This document shows positions 1 to 7,744 of a stretch of DNA of 64,000 nt, piece by piece (positions within the stretch are counted from its first letter, which is position 1; the number at the start of each line of letters is the position of its first letter). The DNA is from Salinilacustrithrix sp034522155 (GTDB lineage Bacteria; Actinomycetota; Acidimicrobiia; Acidimicrobiales; Salinilacustritrichaceae), in contig JAXHLP010000006.1 of NCBI GenBank assembly GCA_034522155.1, positions 186,001 to 250,000 on the forward strand. Reading direction: 5' to 3'. The translations under genes were made by a program, and so were the position numbers. The notes beneath the pieces were generated by a model, which worked only from the letters and a program-made list of their open reading frames with translations, ran no database searches and was not told the origin of the DNA.

Positions 1-453
1 GAGTACCACAACGCGCCGGAGAAGACGGCCGCCGCGCACCGCGAGGGCGGCTACGCCACGCTCGGCGACATCGGCCGGTTCGACGACGACGGCTACCTCT
101 ATCTCTCCGACCGCAAGATCGACATGATCATCAGCGGCGGGGTCAACATCTATCCGGCCGAGATCGAGGGCGTCCTCGTGACGCACCCGGCCGTGCGCGA
201 CGCCGCGGTGTTCGGGATCCCCCACGACGAGATGGGGGAGGAGGTCAAGGCGGCGGTCGAGCTCGCCGACGGCCACGAGCCCTCCGATGACCTGGCCGGC
301 GAGCTCGTGCGTCACGTGCGCGACCACCTCGCCGGCTACAAGGCGCCGCGGTCGGTCGACTTCGAGGACGAGTTTCCCCGCCACCCCACCGGCAAGCTCT
401 ACAAGCGGCTGTTGCGCGACCGCTACTGGGAGGGCGCCGGTCGTACCCTGTGA
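1..453 (+). CDS. Acyl-CoA synthetase (AMP-forming), C-terminal part
   Basis: Frame 1 is open from the window edge to TGA at 451-453, so this is the 3' end of a longer gene. It reads as the C-terminal subdomain of the ANL (adenylate-forming) superfamily: the hinge DRKIDMIISGGVNIYPAEIEG (residues 38-58 of the fragment) matches the A8 motif, and PTGKLYKR near the end holds the lysine that catalyses adenylation. These enzymes make acyl-AMP and then acyl-CoA from a carboxylate, ATP and CoA in the cytosol. The acid specificity sits in the missing N-terminal domain and cannot be stated. The gene converges on the small minus-strand gene that follows. Confidence 0.93.
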   Translation, partial: EYHNAPEKTAAAHREGGYATLGDIGRFDDDGYLYLSDRKIDMIISGGVNIYPAEIEGVLVTHPAVRDAAVFGIPHDEMGEEVKAAVELADGHEPSDDLAGELVRHVRDHLAGYKAPRSVDFEDEFPRHPTGKLYKRLLRDRYWEGAGRTL

Positions 454-471
454 CGGGCCGCGTCGGGCCCG
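454..471. terminator. Hairpin between convergent genes
   Basis: CGGGCC (454-459) pairs with GGCCCG (466-471) across a 6-nt loop, starting right after the acyl-CoA synthetase stop codon. There is no U tract. It sits between two convergent genes and may serve both. Confidence 0.4.
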
Positions 472-478
472 GCTCCGC

Positions 479-754
479 TCAGCGGTGGGTGATCTCCCCG
501 GCGGTCCAGAGCGGGAACGCCAGGTGCTTCACCCCGAGGTGCTCGACGATGCGGTCGTCGGCCTCGAAGTGGGGAAGGCACTCCCGGGCGACGTCGGCGC
601 CGACCATGAAGACGAAGTCGGCCCACGGCAGCAGGACGGGACCCTGGTCGACGTCGCCGTCGCGCACGACGGCCTCGACCTCGAGGGTGGGGCGCAGGGG
701 GTTGGCGTCGTCGAGGCATGCGCAGTGGTAGACGATTCCCTCGAAGACCGACAT
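479..754 (-). CDS. Conserved-looking hypothetical protein, 91 aa
   Basis: I do not recognise a family. The product begins MSVFEGIVYHCACLDDANPL and is a small, acidic soluble protein with no signal peptide, no membrane segment and two cysteines close together near the N-terminus (YHCACL). The ATG at 754 is chosen over 769 and 907 because GAGAAT lies 7 nt upstream (762-767), the spacing typical of leaderless starts elsewhere in this window, and because the upstream extension is basic and low in complexity. It converges with the acyl-CoA synthetase and diverges from the operon starting at 891. Confidence 0.55.
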   Translation of the reverse strand: MSVFEGIVYHCACLDDANPLRPTLEVEAVVRDGDVDQGPVLLPWADFVFMVGADVARECLPHFEADDRIVEHLGVKHLAFPLWTAGEITHR

Positions 755-890
755 CGCCTTGATTCTCATGGGGCGGTCACCGGACGTGATGATCGCACGG
801 GTCGACCGCCGGTGGGGGATCGTCCCGGACCGACTCGTGTCCTGGGCCCGGTTCGACGCGGCGGGGTCGCATCCCCGAAGCTTGGCCCCG

Positions 891-1388
891 ATGGCCTCCG
901 ATGCCAACTCAGCTCCCAGCGACGACCTCGCGCGCTATGCCGAGGTGTGCGACACCCTGGTCGAGACGGTGGCCGCGGTGGTCCCCGGCTGGATCGAGCG
1001 GCTCGTCACCGAGCGCGTGCGCGCCTGGCGGGGTGAGGTGAACGAGGAGGTCGCCGCCACGGCGGCGCGGGCCGGGACCGCAGCCCGCGACGACGTGGTG
1101 CCCGCGCTGCGGGCGTTGGTCGACACCGACATCGACGATCAGCGGGGCAACCCGCTCGCGCTGCTGCGGGGCGCCACCAGTCACGCCCATGCCGTCCTCG
1201 CCGATGCGGGTGTGCCCGAGGTCGTCCGTGATCAGTTCGCCGAGCGTTCCTTCCCCGACGACGTCTACGACCTCGTTCCGGCATCCTGGGACGAGGTCGA
1301 TCCGAGCCTCCACGAGATCGGCATCACGTGGGGCGCGGCCAAGGCCCACCTGTTCAAGGCCCGCCGCCGAGCGGAAGGAGAGCAATGA
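891..1388 (+). CDS. Hypothetical protein, first gene of the lut operon
   Basis: This 165-aa soluble protein belongs to no family I recognise. It is largely helical in appearance, rich in Ala, Asp and Glu, and ends in a basic tail (KARRRAEGEQ). The start at 891 (MASDANSAP) is preferred to the upstream ATG at 759 because the extra residues are low in complexity and AAGCTT lies 7 nt before the ATG. Its stop overlaps the next start by 4 nt, and only 19 nt separate the second gene from lutA, so it is probably co-transcribed with lactate-utilisation genes. A role in assembling or regulating the Lut complex is only an inference from position. Confidence 0.7.
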   Translation: MASDANSAPSDDLARYAEVCDTLVETVAAVVPGWIERLVTERVRAWRGEVNEEVAATAARAGTAARDDVVPALRALVDTDIDDQRGNPLALLRGATSHAHAVLADAGVPEVVRDQFAERSFPDDVYDLVPASWDEVDPSLHEIGITWGAAKAHLFKARRRAEGEQ

Positions 1389-1675
1389 GCATCGTCGCCG
1401 TCAGCACCGATCTGATGGACCGGTCCAAGATCACTGCGGCGTTCGACGACGTGCGCGTGGTCCGCCCCGGCGCCGACCTCAGCGGTGCCGACGTGATCCT
1501 CGTCGACCTCGCCCTCGACGTCCTCGATGACGCTGTCGCCACCGGAGCCCGTGTCCTCGCCTACGGCAGCCACGTCGACGACGAGTCGCTGGCGGCGGCG
1601 GGGGAAGCCGGCGCAGAGGCCATGCCCCGCTCCCGCTTCTTCCGCAAGCTCGCCGACGGCACCCTCATCACCTGA
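1385..1675 (+). CDS. Small protein with receiver-like fold pattern, lut operon
   Basis: This 96-aa protein has alternating hydrophobic strands and helices that resemble a response-regulator receiver core: a central VILVDLALD strand with Asp, then VLAYGSHVDD, then a terminal EAMPRSRFFRKL where receivers have their conserved Lys region. The acidic pocket at the N-terminus (VSTDLMD) is incomplete, so phosphorylation is doubtful. The ATG at 1385 overlaps the preceding stop (ATGA), and lutA starts 19 nt downstream. Family assignment is tentative; operon membership is well supported by spacing. Confidence 0.7.
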   Translation: MSIVAVSTDLMDRSKITAAFDDVRVVRPGADLSGADVILVDLALDVLDDAVATGARVLAYGSHVDDESLAAAGEAGAEAMPRSRFFRKLADGTLIT

Positions 1676-1694
1676 CAGGCGGCAGAATGGGGGA

Positions 1695-2474
1695 GTGACG
1701 GCTGTCCACCTCTTCGTCACCTGTGTGGGTGAGATGGTCGTGCCCGACGTCCCGGTTGCCGCTGTGCGGGTGTTGCGGGCGGCCGGCTGTTCGGTCGACG
1801 TGCCAGTGGGACAGACCTGCTGTGGTCAACCGGCGTGGAACGCCGGGTTCACCGAACAGGCCGCCGAGGTGGCGCGGACCAGCCTCGACGCGCTCGATGC
1901 GCCCCTTGCCGACGACCCCGACGCGGTCGTGGTCGTGCCGGCCGGCTCGTGCACGACGATGATCCGCCTGTACTGGCCCCAGCTGTTCGAGCTCGTCGGC
2001 GACGACGAGCGCGCGGCCCGGGCACGTGAGGTCGCAGCCCGGACGTTCGAGCTCACGGAGTTCCTGGAGGGACGCGAGCTGCCGACCGTGGATGGGGCCG
2101 CGACGACCGTGGCGCTGCACGAGTCGTGCCATCTGCTTCGCGAGCTGCACGTGGAGACCGGCCCAGGCGCCGCGCTGGCCCGGGTCGCCGGATGCACCCG
2201 GGTCGACTGGTCGGCCGACGACCGGTGCTGCGGGTTCGGCGGCACGTTCAGCGTCAAGCTGCCCGAGACGTCGGTGGCGATGGCCGACGAGAAGCTCGAC
2301 ACCCTGCCCGACGGCGTCGAGGTGATCGTCGGTGCCGACTCGTCCTGCCTGCTCCACCTGCGCACCCGAGCCGAGCACCGTGGCCTCGCGGTGACCACCC
2401 GGCACGTGGCCGAGGTGCTCGACGACGCCATCCGCGCCGAGGACGGTTCCGAGAAGGGTGATGGCCGTGGGTGA
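1695..2474 (+). CDS. lutA: LutA-type (Fe-S) protein, lactate utilisation
   Basis: The 259-aa product carries two CCG (cysteine-rich) domains, as in LutA/YkgE and in heterodisulfide reductase and glycolate oxidase subunits. Visible cysteine motifs are FVTCVGEM, TCCGQPAWN and PAGSC in the first half, and ESCH, DDRCCGFGG and DSSC in the second. With LutB and LutC it should oxidise L-lactate to pyruvate in the cytosol, passing electrons to the respiratory chain. The GTG at 1695 is chosen because homology begins at TAVHLFVTC; CAGAAT lies 6 nt upstream. It overlaps lutB and is followed by lutC, the standard lut order. Confidence 0.93.
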   Translation: MTAVHLFVTCVGEMVVPDVPVAAVRVLRAAGCSVDVPVGQTCCGQPAWNAGFTEQAAEVARTSLDALDAPLADDPDAVVVVPAGSCTTMIRLYWPQLFELVGDDERAARAREVAARTFELTEFLEGRELPTVDGAATTVALHESCHLLRELHVETGPGAALARVAGCTRVDWSADDRCCGFGGTFSVKLPETSVAMADEKLDTLPDGVEVIVGADSSCLLHLRTRAEHRGLAVTTRHVAEVLDDAIRAEDGSEKGDGRG

Positions 2475-3900
2475 GTGGCCGGTGTGGTCGACCTCCCTGC
2501 GCGACCGGACGGCGACGGCGGTCGCCGACCCGGTGCTGCGCTCCAACATCGGCGCGGCCACCGACCGGTTCGGCACCAAGCGGACCTCGGCGCTGGCCGC
2601 CGTCCACGACCCTGACGGGCTCCGACGCGCTGCCCGGGGCGTGCGCGGCCAGATCCTCTCGAACTGGGCCGAGACGCTAGAGACGCTGGCCGACAACGTC
2701 ATGGCGAATGGCGGGCACGTCTGCTGGGCCCCCACTGGTGCCGACGCGAACGACTACATCGCCGCGGTGGCCCGTCGCATCGGCGCGAGCACGGTCGTGA
2801 AATCGAAGTCGATGGCCACCGAGGAGTCGGGGCTCAACGAGGCGCTCGCAGACGTCGGGTGCGAGCCGGTGGAGACCGACCTGGGGGAGTGGATCATCCA
2901 GCTCGCGGGCGAGCACCCGAGCCACATCATCGCTCCGGCCGTGCACAAGAACCGCCACCAGGTGGCCGACACCTTCGAGGCCGAGGCCCAGATGACCGAC
3001 CGGGTCACCGAGCCCGCGGCGCTGGTGGCCTTCGCCCGGGCAGCGCTGCGCGACCGGTTCCTCGCGGCCGACCTCGGCATCACCGGCGCCAACTTCGGTG
3101 TCGCCGAGACCGGCAGCATCGTGCTCGTCACCAACGAGGGAAACGCCCGGATGGCCACGTCCCAGCCCCGGATCCACATCGCCGTCATGGGGGCCGAGCG
3201 GGTCACCCAGACCTGGGAGCAGGCCGACCTGCTGCTCGGTCTGCTCGCCAAGTCGGGCACCGGGCAGCCGCTGTCGTCCTACACCACCGTCATCAGCGGC
3301 CCACGGGCCGAGGGCGAGGCCGACGGGCCCGACGAGTTCCACCTCGTGATCCTCGACAACGGCCGGTCGACGCTCGCCGGCACCGAGTTCGCCGAGATGC
3401 TCAACTGCATCCGCTGCGGCGCGTGCCTCAACGTGTGCCCGGTGTACCGCCAGACCGGCGGGCACGCATACGGCTGGGTGTACTCCGGGCCGATGGGCGC
3501 GGTGCTCACCCCGCTGCTCGCCGGTAGCGACCACGACCACGGGCATGACCACGGGGATGGCTCGTCGAACCCCGACGAACTGTCGGGTGCCTCGACCCTG
3601 TGCGGCGCGTGCATGGAGGCCTGCCCGGTCGAGATCCCCCTCCAGGACCTGCTCCTCGGCTTGCGACGCCGCAAGGCGGCGGACGCGAGTCGAGCCGAGA
3701 AGGCGATGTGGTCGGCCTGGGCCGCGGCCTGGTCCCGACCCGCTGGCTTTCGGGCAACGGCGTCGATGGCGGCCCGCACCCGGCGGCTCGGGCCCTTGGT
3801 GTCACGGCTTCCCGGCGTCTCGAACTGGACCGACGGCCGATCCATGCCCGCGCTCCCGGCACGGACGTTCAGCCAGCGCTGGCGGTCTGGCGATGTCTGA
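2461..3900 (+). CDS. lutB: LutB, iron-sulfur lactate utilisation protein
   Basis: About 479 aa, the usual length of LutB. An N-terminal LUD domain (DUF162) is followed by two ferredoxin-type clusters, CIRCGACLNVCP near residues 316-327 and CGACMEACP near 381-389, which should bind [4Fe-4S] centres and carry electrons from lactate oxidation. Between them is a His/Asp-rich insert (DHDHGHDHGDG), unusual at this place. The C-terminal part resembles the LutB tail. Three starts are possible (GTG 2458, ATG 2461, GTG 2467); AGAAGG at 2452-2457 is best spaced for GTG 2467, but ATG is reported. It overlaps lutA at its start and lutC at its end, so translation is likely coupled. Confidence 0.94.
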   Translation: MAVGEWPVWSTSLRDRTATAVADPVLRSNIGAATDRFGTKRTSALAAVHDPDGLRRAARGVRGQILSNWAETLETLADNVMANGGHVCWAPTGADANDYIAAVARRIGASTVVKSKSMATEESGLNEALADVGCEPVETDLGEWIIQLAGEHPSHIIAPAVHKNRHQVADTFEAEAQMTDRVTEPAALVAFARAALRDRFLAADLGITGANFGVAETGSIVLVTNEGNARMATSQPRIHIAVMGAERVTQTWEQADLLLGLLAKSGTGQPLSSYTTVISGPRAEGEADGPDEFHLVILDNGRSTLAGTEFAEMLNCIRCGACLNVCPVYRQTGGHAYGWVYSGPMGAVLTPLLAGSDHDHGHDHGDGSSNPDELSGASTLCGACMEACPVEIPLQDLLLGLRRRKAADASRAEKAMWSAWAAAWSRPAGFRATASMAARTRRLGPLVSRLPGVSNWTDGRSMPALPARTFSQRWRSGDV

Positions 3901-4567
3901 GCCCACGACCGAGGTCGGCGACCGCGCCGGCTTCCTCGCCCGCATCCGGGAGCGGCAGGGCCCGCCACCACGTTCGGGTCCACACCCTGCGCCCGACCCG
4001 CCGGAGGTCGTGCCCGAGGTCCGTTACCGGAGCCTGGACGACGTCGCCGGGCCCGGCCTCGTCGACGTGTTCGCCACCGCCGCCCGGGCCGCCGAGGCCA
4101 CCGTCGACGTCGTCGCCCCCGACGGGATCGACGAACCGCTCCGGGCCGTGGTCGAGACCCACGAGGTCCACACGGCGGTTGTCTCCAACGATCCCGGGCT
4201 CGACCGCGTCGCCGGTGTGCTCGCCGGGCTCGGGGTCGCGGTGTCGCCTTACGATCGGGAGACCGCGGCGACCGCCGATCTCGCCGTGACGGGTGCCACC
4301 CACGGCCTGGCGTCGACGGGCAGCGTCGTCGTCGACACCGAGGTGGCCGGCAGTCGCGCCGTGTCACTGCTGCCGCGGGTCCACCTCTGCGTGCTCCCCG
4401 CCGAGCGCATCGTGCCCACCCACGCCGACGTGCTCCGCCACCAGTCCCGTCCCATGCCGTCGTGCCGGGTGGTCATCACCGGCCCGTCGCGCACCGGCGA
4501 CATCGAGCAGCGACTCACCCTCGGCGCCCATGGCCCCGTCGCCCTCCACCTCCTCGTCACCACGTGA
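3893..4567 (+). CDS. lutC: LutC, lactate utilisation protein C
   Basis: The 224-aa product is a LUD-domain protein (PF02589) of the LutC/YkgG family. Typical elements are the glycine-rich GLASTGSVV segment, the LLPRVHLCV strand and the C-terminal RTGDIEQRLTLGAHGP, which is near invariant in LutC. It is the third component of the lactate oxidation complex. The ATG at 3893 lies inside the end of lutB (8-nt overlap). The N-terminus (FLARIRERQG) matches the usual LutC start. Two hairpins follow at 4617-4671, so the operon probably ends here. Confidence 0.93.
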   Translation: MSEPTTEVGDRAGFLARIRERQGPPPRSGPHPAPDPPEVVPEVRYRSLDDVAGPGLVDVFATAARAAEATVDVVAPDGIDEPLRAVVETHEVHTAVVSNDPGLDRVAGVLAGLGVAVSPYDRETAATADLAVTGATHGLASTGSVVVDTEVAGSRAVSLLPRVHLCVLPAERIVPTHADVLRHQSRPMPSCRVVITGPSRTGDIEQRLTLGAHGPVALHLLVTT

Positions 4568-4616
4568 CGCGGCTGGCCGGCGCGCGACACGCGGCGGAGC
4601 GATGGTCGGCGCCAGG

Positions 4617-4671
4617 CGAGTTGTGAGCCCCGGCGAACAACTCGAGAGCGCAGGAGCTCCCGCATGGGAGC
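4617..4671. terminator. Two consecutive hairpins ending the lut operon
   Basis: CGAGTTGT (4617-4624) pairs with ACAACTCG (4637-4644), and GCTCCC (4656-4661) pairs with GGGAGC (4666-4671) around a GCAT tetraloop. No U run follows. They lie between convergent lutC and the small minus-strand gene at 4683. Confidence 0.5.
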
Positions 4672-4682
4672 GACAAGCGACG

Positions 4683-4871
4683 TCAGCGATCGTCGGGAGG
4701 GTCGAGGCGCTGCCAGCCGGTGTCGGTGATCGAGCGGGGCTCGAAGAAGAGGCAGTTCTCGGGGCAGGCGAAGGGGAAGTCCTCGTTGGCGCCGAGCCGG
4801 CACCGTTGCATCACCTCGCCCGATCCGGTCGAACGGGTCGAGTAGTGCCGACAGTCCTCGCGCACGGCCAT
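4683..4871 (-). CDS. Small cysteine-containing protein, 62 aa
   Basis: A short basic protein with four cysteines (residues 7, 24, 36 and 40; REDCRHY, QRCRLG, FACPENC) arranged like a small zinc- or Fe-S-binding knuckle, followed by FFEPRSI and a DPPDDR tail. I do not recognise a named family. The ATG at 4871 has GAAACT 6 nt upstream, in line with leaderless starts nearby. It is divergent from the flavoprotein gene at 4979. The regular cysteine spacing and proper start context make it more likely a real gene than chance. Confidence 0.6.
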   Translation of the reverse strand: MAVREDCRHYSTRSTGSGEVMQRCRLGANEDFPFACPENCLFFEPRSITDTGWQRLDPPDDR

Positions 4872-4901
4872 CCCGCCAGTTTCGCGCGGGACGTCTGGCC
4901 G

Positions 4902-4957
4902 GTCCGACTGCGTCGGCCCCGCCAGGTCCTGCGGCTCATCCCGACTACGTCGTCATT
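4902..4957 (+). repeat. 56-bp promoter-proximal repeat, copy A
   Basis: This segment matches 8541-8596 at 46 of 56 positions with no gap. It contains two possible small hairpins, CCGAC/GTCGG and CGAC/GTCG. In copy B the second stem is CGGC/GCCG, a compensatory change. Copy A ends 7 nt before the -10 box of the flavoprotein gene. Confidence 0.7.
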
Positions 4958-4964
4958 TCTGCCG

Positions 4965-4970
4965 TAGTCT
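4965..4970 (+). promoter_or_regulatory. -10 box of the flavoprotein gene (leaderless)
   Basis: TAGTCT lies 8 nt before the ATG at 4979, giving a transcript that would begin at or next to the start codon. No Shine-Dalgarno sequence is visible. Confidence 0.55.
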
Positions 4971-4978
4971 CCGCCGCC

Positions 4979-6322
4979 ATGACCGAGCGGCTGCTGGTGA
5001 TCGGTGGCGACCCCGGCGGCATGGCCGCGGCCACCCAGGCTCGTCGGCGCCAGCCGTACCTCGAGATCGTGGCGCTCGAGCGGGGCACCCGCACCAGCTA
5101 CTCGGCCTGTGGCATCCCGTACCTCGTGGCCGGCGATATCGACGGGCCCGACCAGCTGATCGCCCGCACACCCGAGGAGTTCCGCGAGCAGCGCATCGAC
5201 GTGCGTATCCGTCACGAGGCCATGGCCATCGATCTCGATGCCCGGCGGGTCGAAGTCCACGACCACGGTCGCGGCCGGACGTTCGAGCTCGGCTTCGATC
5301 GTCTCCACCTCGGCACCGGTGCCCGTCCGATCCGGCCCGACCTCCCCGGCATCGACCTGCCCCACGTCCACGGCGTCCAGACCGTCGACGACGGGGTGGA
5401 TCTCCTCGACCACGCCCGCCGGTCCCAGTGCCGGAAGGTCGTCGTGATCGGCGGCGGCTACATCGGCATCGAGATCGCCGAGGCGTTCATCAAGTGGGGC
5501 GCGGAAGTCACCCTCCTCGAAGGCGACGACCAGCTCATGCGGACCCTCGATCCCGACATGGCGGCTCCCGTCGCCACCGCCATGCGCAAGCACGGGGTCG
5601 ATGTCCGTCTGGGCGTCCGGGCCGAGGGCTTCGAACCCGACCAGGTCCTCACCGACCACGGCTCGGTCGACGCCGATCTGGTCGTGCTGGGTCTCGGCGT
5701 CGTCCCGAACGCCGACCTCGCCGCGGTCGCGGGCGTCGACACCGGGATACGTGGCGCGATCCGTGTCAACCGGCGCCAGCAGACCTCGGCCGACGGCGTG
5801 TACGCCGCGGGCGACTGCGCCGAGTCGTTCCACCGCGTCAGCCAGCGCCAGGTGCACGTCGCGCTCGGCACCGTGGCCAACAAGCAGGGTCGGGTCGCCG
5901 GCATCAACCTCGGCGGCGGCTACGCCACCTTCCCCGGGGTCGTCGGTACCGCGATCACGAAGGTGTGCGCGACCGAGATGGCCCGCACCGGACTCAACGA
6001 GTCCGAGGCAGCCCTTGCGGGCTTCGGCTACGAGACGGCCACGATCTCCTCCACCACCCGCGCCGGCTACTACCCCGATACCAGGCCCATCCGCATCAAG
6101 GTGCTGGCCGAGCACGGTTCGCGGCGACTGCTCGGCGCGCAGATCGTCGGCGAGGAGGGTGCGGCCAAGCGCATCGACGTGCTGGCAACGGCCATCACCG
6201 CCGGCATGACCGTCGACGAGGTCATCGATCTGGACCTGGCCTACGCGCCGCCGTTCTCCGGGGTGTGGGACGCTGTGCACATCGCGGCCCGCACGGTCGC
6301 GTCCGCGCTGGATGGATCCTGA
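4979..6322 (+). CDS. FAD/NAD(P)-dependent disulfide oxidoreductase (CoA-disulfide reductase / NADH oxidase type)
   Basis: The 447-aa product has an FAD-binding start (LLVIGGDPGGMAAA), an NAD(P)H-binding GGGYIGIEIAEAF near residues 161-173, the FAD site VYAAGDCAE near residues 278-286, and a C-terminal dimerisation domain. The single redox cysteine sits in SYSACGIPYL near residue 44, the place used by CoA-disulfide reductases and NADH oxidases for a Cys-SSCoA or Cys-sulfenate. The reaction is therefore NAD(P)H-dependent reduction of CoA disulfide, polysulfide or O2; sequence alone does not decide. In the first glycine motif the usual GG/AG is GD-PGG, a minor variant. It starts 22 nt after copy A of the 56-bp repeat. 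glnB follows 22 nt downstream. Confidence 0.9.
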   Translation: MTERLLVIGGDPGGMAAATQARRRQPYLEIVALERGTRTSYSACGIPYLVAGDIDGPDQLIARTPEEFREQRIDVRIRHEAMAIDLDARRVEVHDHGRGRTFELGFDRLHLGTGARPIRPDLPGIDLPHVHGVQTVDDGVDLLDHARRSQCRKVVVIGGGYIGIEIAEAFIKWGAEVTLLEGDDQLMRTLDPDMAAPVATAMRKHGVDVRLGVRAEGFEPDQVLTDHGSVDADLVVLGLGVVPNADLAAVAGVDTGIRGAIRVNRRQQTSADGVYAAGDCAESFHRVSQRQVHVALGTVANKQGRVAGINLGGGYATFPGVVGTAITKVCATEMARTGLNESEAALAGFGYETATISSTTRAGYYPDTRPIRIKVLAEHGSRRLLGAQIVGEEGAAKRIDVLATAITAGMTVDEVIDLDLAYAPPFSGVWDAVHIAARTVASALDGS

Positions 6323-6344
6323 ACAACCGAGCTCTGGAGCAGCT

Positions 6345-6683
6345 GTGAAGTTGATCACCGCCGTCATCAAGCCGTTCAAGCTCGACGAGGTGAAGGACGC
6401 GCTGAAGTCCGCGGGCGTGCAGGGCATGACCGTCAGCGAGGTCCAGGGCTTCGGTCGTCAGTCCGGTCACACCGAGGTGTACCGCGGTGCCGAATACACC
6501 GTGGAGTTCGTCCCCAAGGTGAAGATCGAGGTCGTCGTCGAGCGCGGGCGTGAGGTCGAGGTGGTCGACGCCATCTCCGCCGCGGCCCAGACCGGCAAGA
6601 TCGGTGACGGCAAGGTCTGGGTCACCGATCTCGACGCCCTCATCCGCATCCGTACGGGCGAGCGGGACGGTGATGCGGTCTAG
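6345..6683 (+). CDS. glnB: Nitrogen regulatory protein P-II
   Basis: The 112-aa product is a full-length PII protein. It opens KLITAVIKPFKLDEV and has the T-loop YRGAEYTVEFVPK with Tyr51, the residue uridylylated or adenylylated by GlnD-type enzymes. C-terminal motifs GKIGDGKVWV and RIRTGERD complete the trimer and ATP/2-oxoglutarate sites. PII senses 2-oxoglutarate and ATP/ADP and usually docks on AmtB. GTG at 6345 is chosen over the ATG at 6312 because homology begins at Lys2 and GGAG lies at 6335-6338. It is 22 nt after the flavoprotein gene. The expected amt partner is separated from it by a desaturase gene and is truncated. Confidence 0.96.
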   Translation: MKLITAVIKPFKLDEVKDALKSAGVQGMTVSEVQGFGRQSGHTEVYRGAEYTVEFVPKVKIEVVVERGREVEVVDAISAAAQTGKIGDGKVWVTDLDALIRIRTGERDGDAV

Positions 6684-6733
6684 GCCCGCGGGCGCCGTTC
6701 ACACGCCTTTCACACGCGAGGCCTTCCGTCCCG

Positions 6734-6752
6734 ACCGACCGGTCGGTAGGCT
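6734..6752 (+). promoter_or_regulatory. Palindromic operator overlapping the -10 box of the desaturase gene
   Basis: ACCGACCGGTCGGT (6734-6747) is a perfect 14-bp palindrome of the kind bound by TetR-family dimers. Its last base is the first base of a TAGGCT -10 box (6747-6752), which lies 6 nt before the ATG at 6759. A protein bound here would block RNA polymerase. The cognate regulator is not identified in the window. Confidence 0.6.
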
Positions 6753-6758
6753 CGGGCC

Positions 6759-7679
6759 ATGCCGCTCACAGACGCTGTACTCACCGAAGAGCTCGCGCCC
6801 GTCGTCGGGCGCCTGTTCGACCGGCATCTCGCCAACACCAAGGAGTGGTTCCCCCACCGCATGGTGCCGTGGAGTCGGGGCGAGGACCTCGACGACTGGG
6901 AGTGGGATCCGGCCGAGACCGAGCTGTCCGACGAGGTCCGGTCGGCGCTGATCGTCGACCTGCTCACCGAGGACAACCTGCCGTACTACTTCGAGACGAT
7001 CTACAACCTCTTCGGCAAGCACGAGCCGTGGAGCGAGTGGGCCCGCCGCTGGACCGCGGAGGAGGGACGCCACTCGATCGTCATCCGCGACTACCTCCAC
7101 GTGACCCGGGCGGTCGATCTCGACGACCTCGAGCGCGGCCGCATGGCCCAGGTCTCCCTCGGCGAGGTGCCCCACCCCGAGACCGTGTGCGACGGCCTCG
7201 CGTACGTCACCATGCAGGAGCTGGCCACCAAGATCAGCCACCGCAACACCGGCCGGCTGCTCGACGACAAGGTCGGCTACCAGGTGATGGCCAAGGTCGC
7301 TGGCGACGAGCAGCTCCACCACGTCTTCTACCGCGATGCCGCGACCGCGGCCCTCGAGGTCGACCCCGACGGCATGGTCATGGCCATCGACCGTCAGGTC
7401 CGCGACTTCGCCATGCCCGGCACCGGCATCCCCGATTTCAAGCTCCACGCCAAGCGGATCGCCGATGCCGGGATCTACGACTTCCGCATCCACCACGACC
7501 AGATCCTGGCGCCGATGGTGTTCGAGCAGTGGAAGCTCCCCGAGCTCGAAGGGCTCTCGCCCGAGGCCGAGGAGGCCCGCGACCGCTGCGTCAAGCACCT
7601 GTCCCGGATCGACCGGGCCGCGTCGAAGATGGCCACCCGCCGCCAGCGCCACCAGGACGAGGACCTCGTCACCGCGTGA
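6759..7679 (+). CDS. Acyl-[acyl-carrier-protein] desaturase (diiron, DesA type)
   Basis: The 306-aa product belongs to the soluble stearoyl-ACP desaturase family, which includes mycobacterial DesA1 and DesA2. The four-helix diiron ligands are visible: Glu71 (TEDNLPYY), EEGRH at 101-105, Glu154 (TMQELATK) and DEQLHH at 183-188. It should introduce a cis double bond into an ACP-bound acyl chain using O2 and reduced ferredoxin in the cytosol. It stands alone between glnB and a truncated amt, with its own operator and promoter and a hairpin just after its stop. In mycobacteria such genes are controlled by the TetR-family regulator MadR; whether that holds here is inference. Confidence 0.93.
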   Translation: MPLTDAVLTEELAPVVGRLFDRHLANTKEWFPHRMVPWSRGEDLDDWEWDPAETELSDEVRSALIVDLLTEDNLPYYFETIYNLFGKHEPWSEWARRWTAEEGRHSIVIRDYLHVTRAVDLDDLERGRMAQVSLGEVPHPETVCDGLAYVTMQELATKISHRNTGRLLDDKVGYQVMAKVAGDEQLHHVFYRDAATAALEVDPDGMVMAIDRQVRDFAMPGTGIPDFKLHAKRIADAGIYDFRIHHDQILAPMVFEQWKLPELEGLSPEAEEARDRCVKHLSRIDRAASKMATRRQRHQDEDLVTA

Positions 7680-7690
7680 CGAGCGCGCCC

Positions 7691-7708
7691 GTTTCACGCA
7701 GCTGAAAC
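7691..7708 (+). terminator. Hairpin downstream of the desaturase gene
   Basis: GTTTCA (7691-7696) pairs with TGAAAC (7703-7708) across CGCAGC, 11 nt after the stop codon, followed by AATCGG. It could terminate the desaturase transcript. Confidence 0.45.
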
Positions 7709-7744
7709 AATCGGGACCCTCGCCCGTCACACGCTGACGCGAAT

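Noticed and set aside
4902..4957. 56-bp repeat as an ordinary transcription terminator
   Set aside because: Copy A lies between divergent genes and ends just upstream of a -10 box, so it cannot serve as a terminator for either neighbour.
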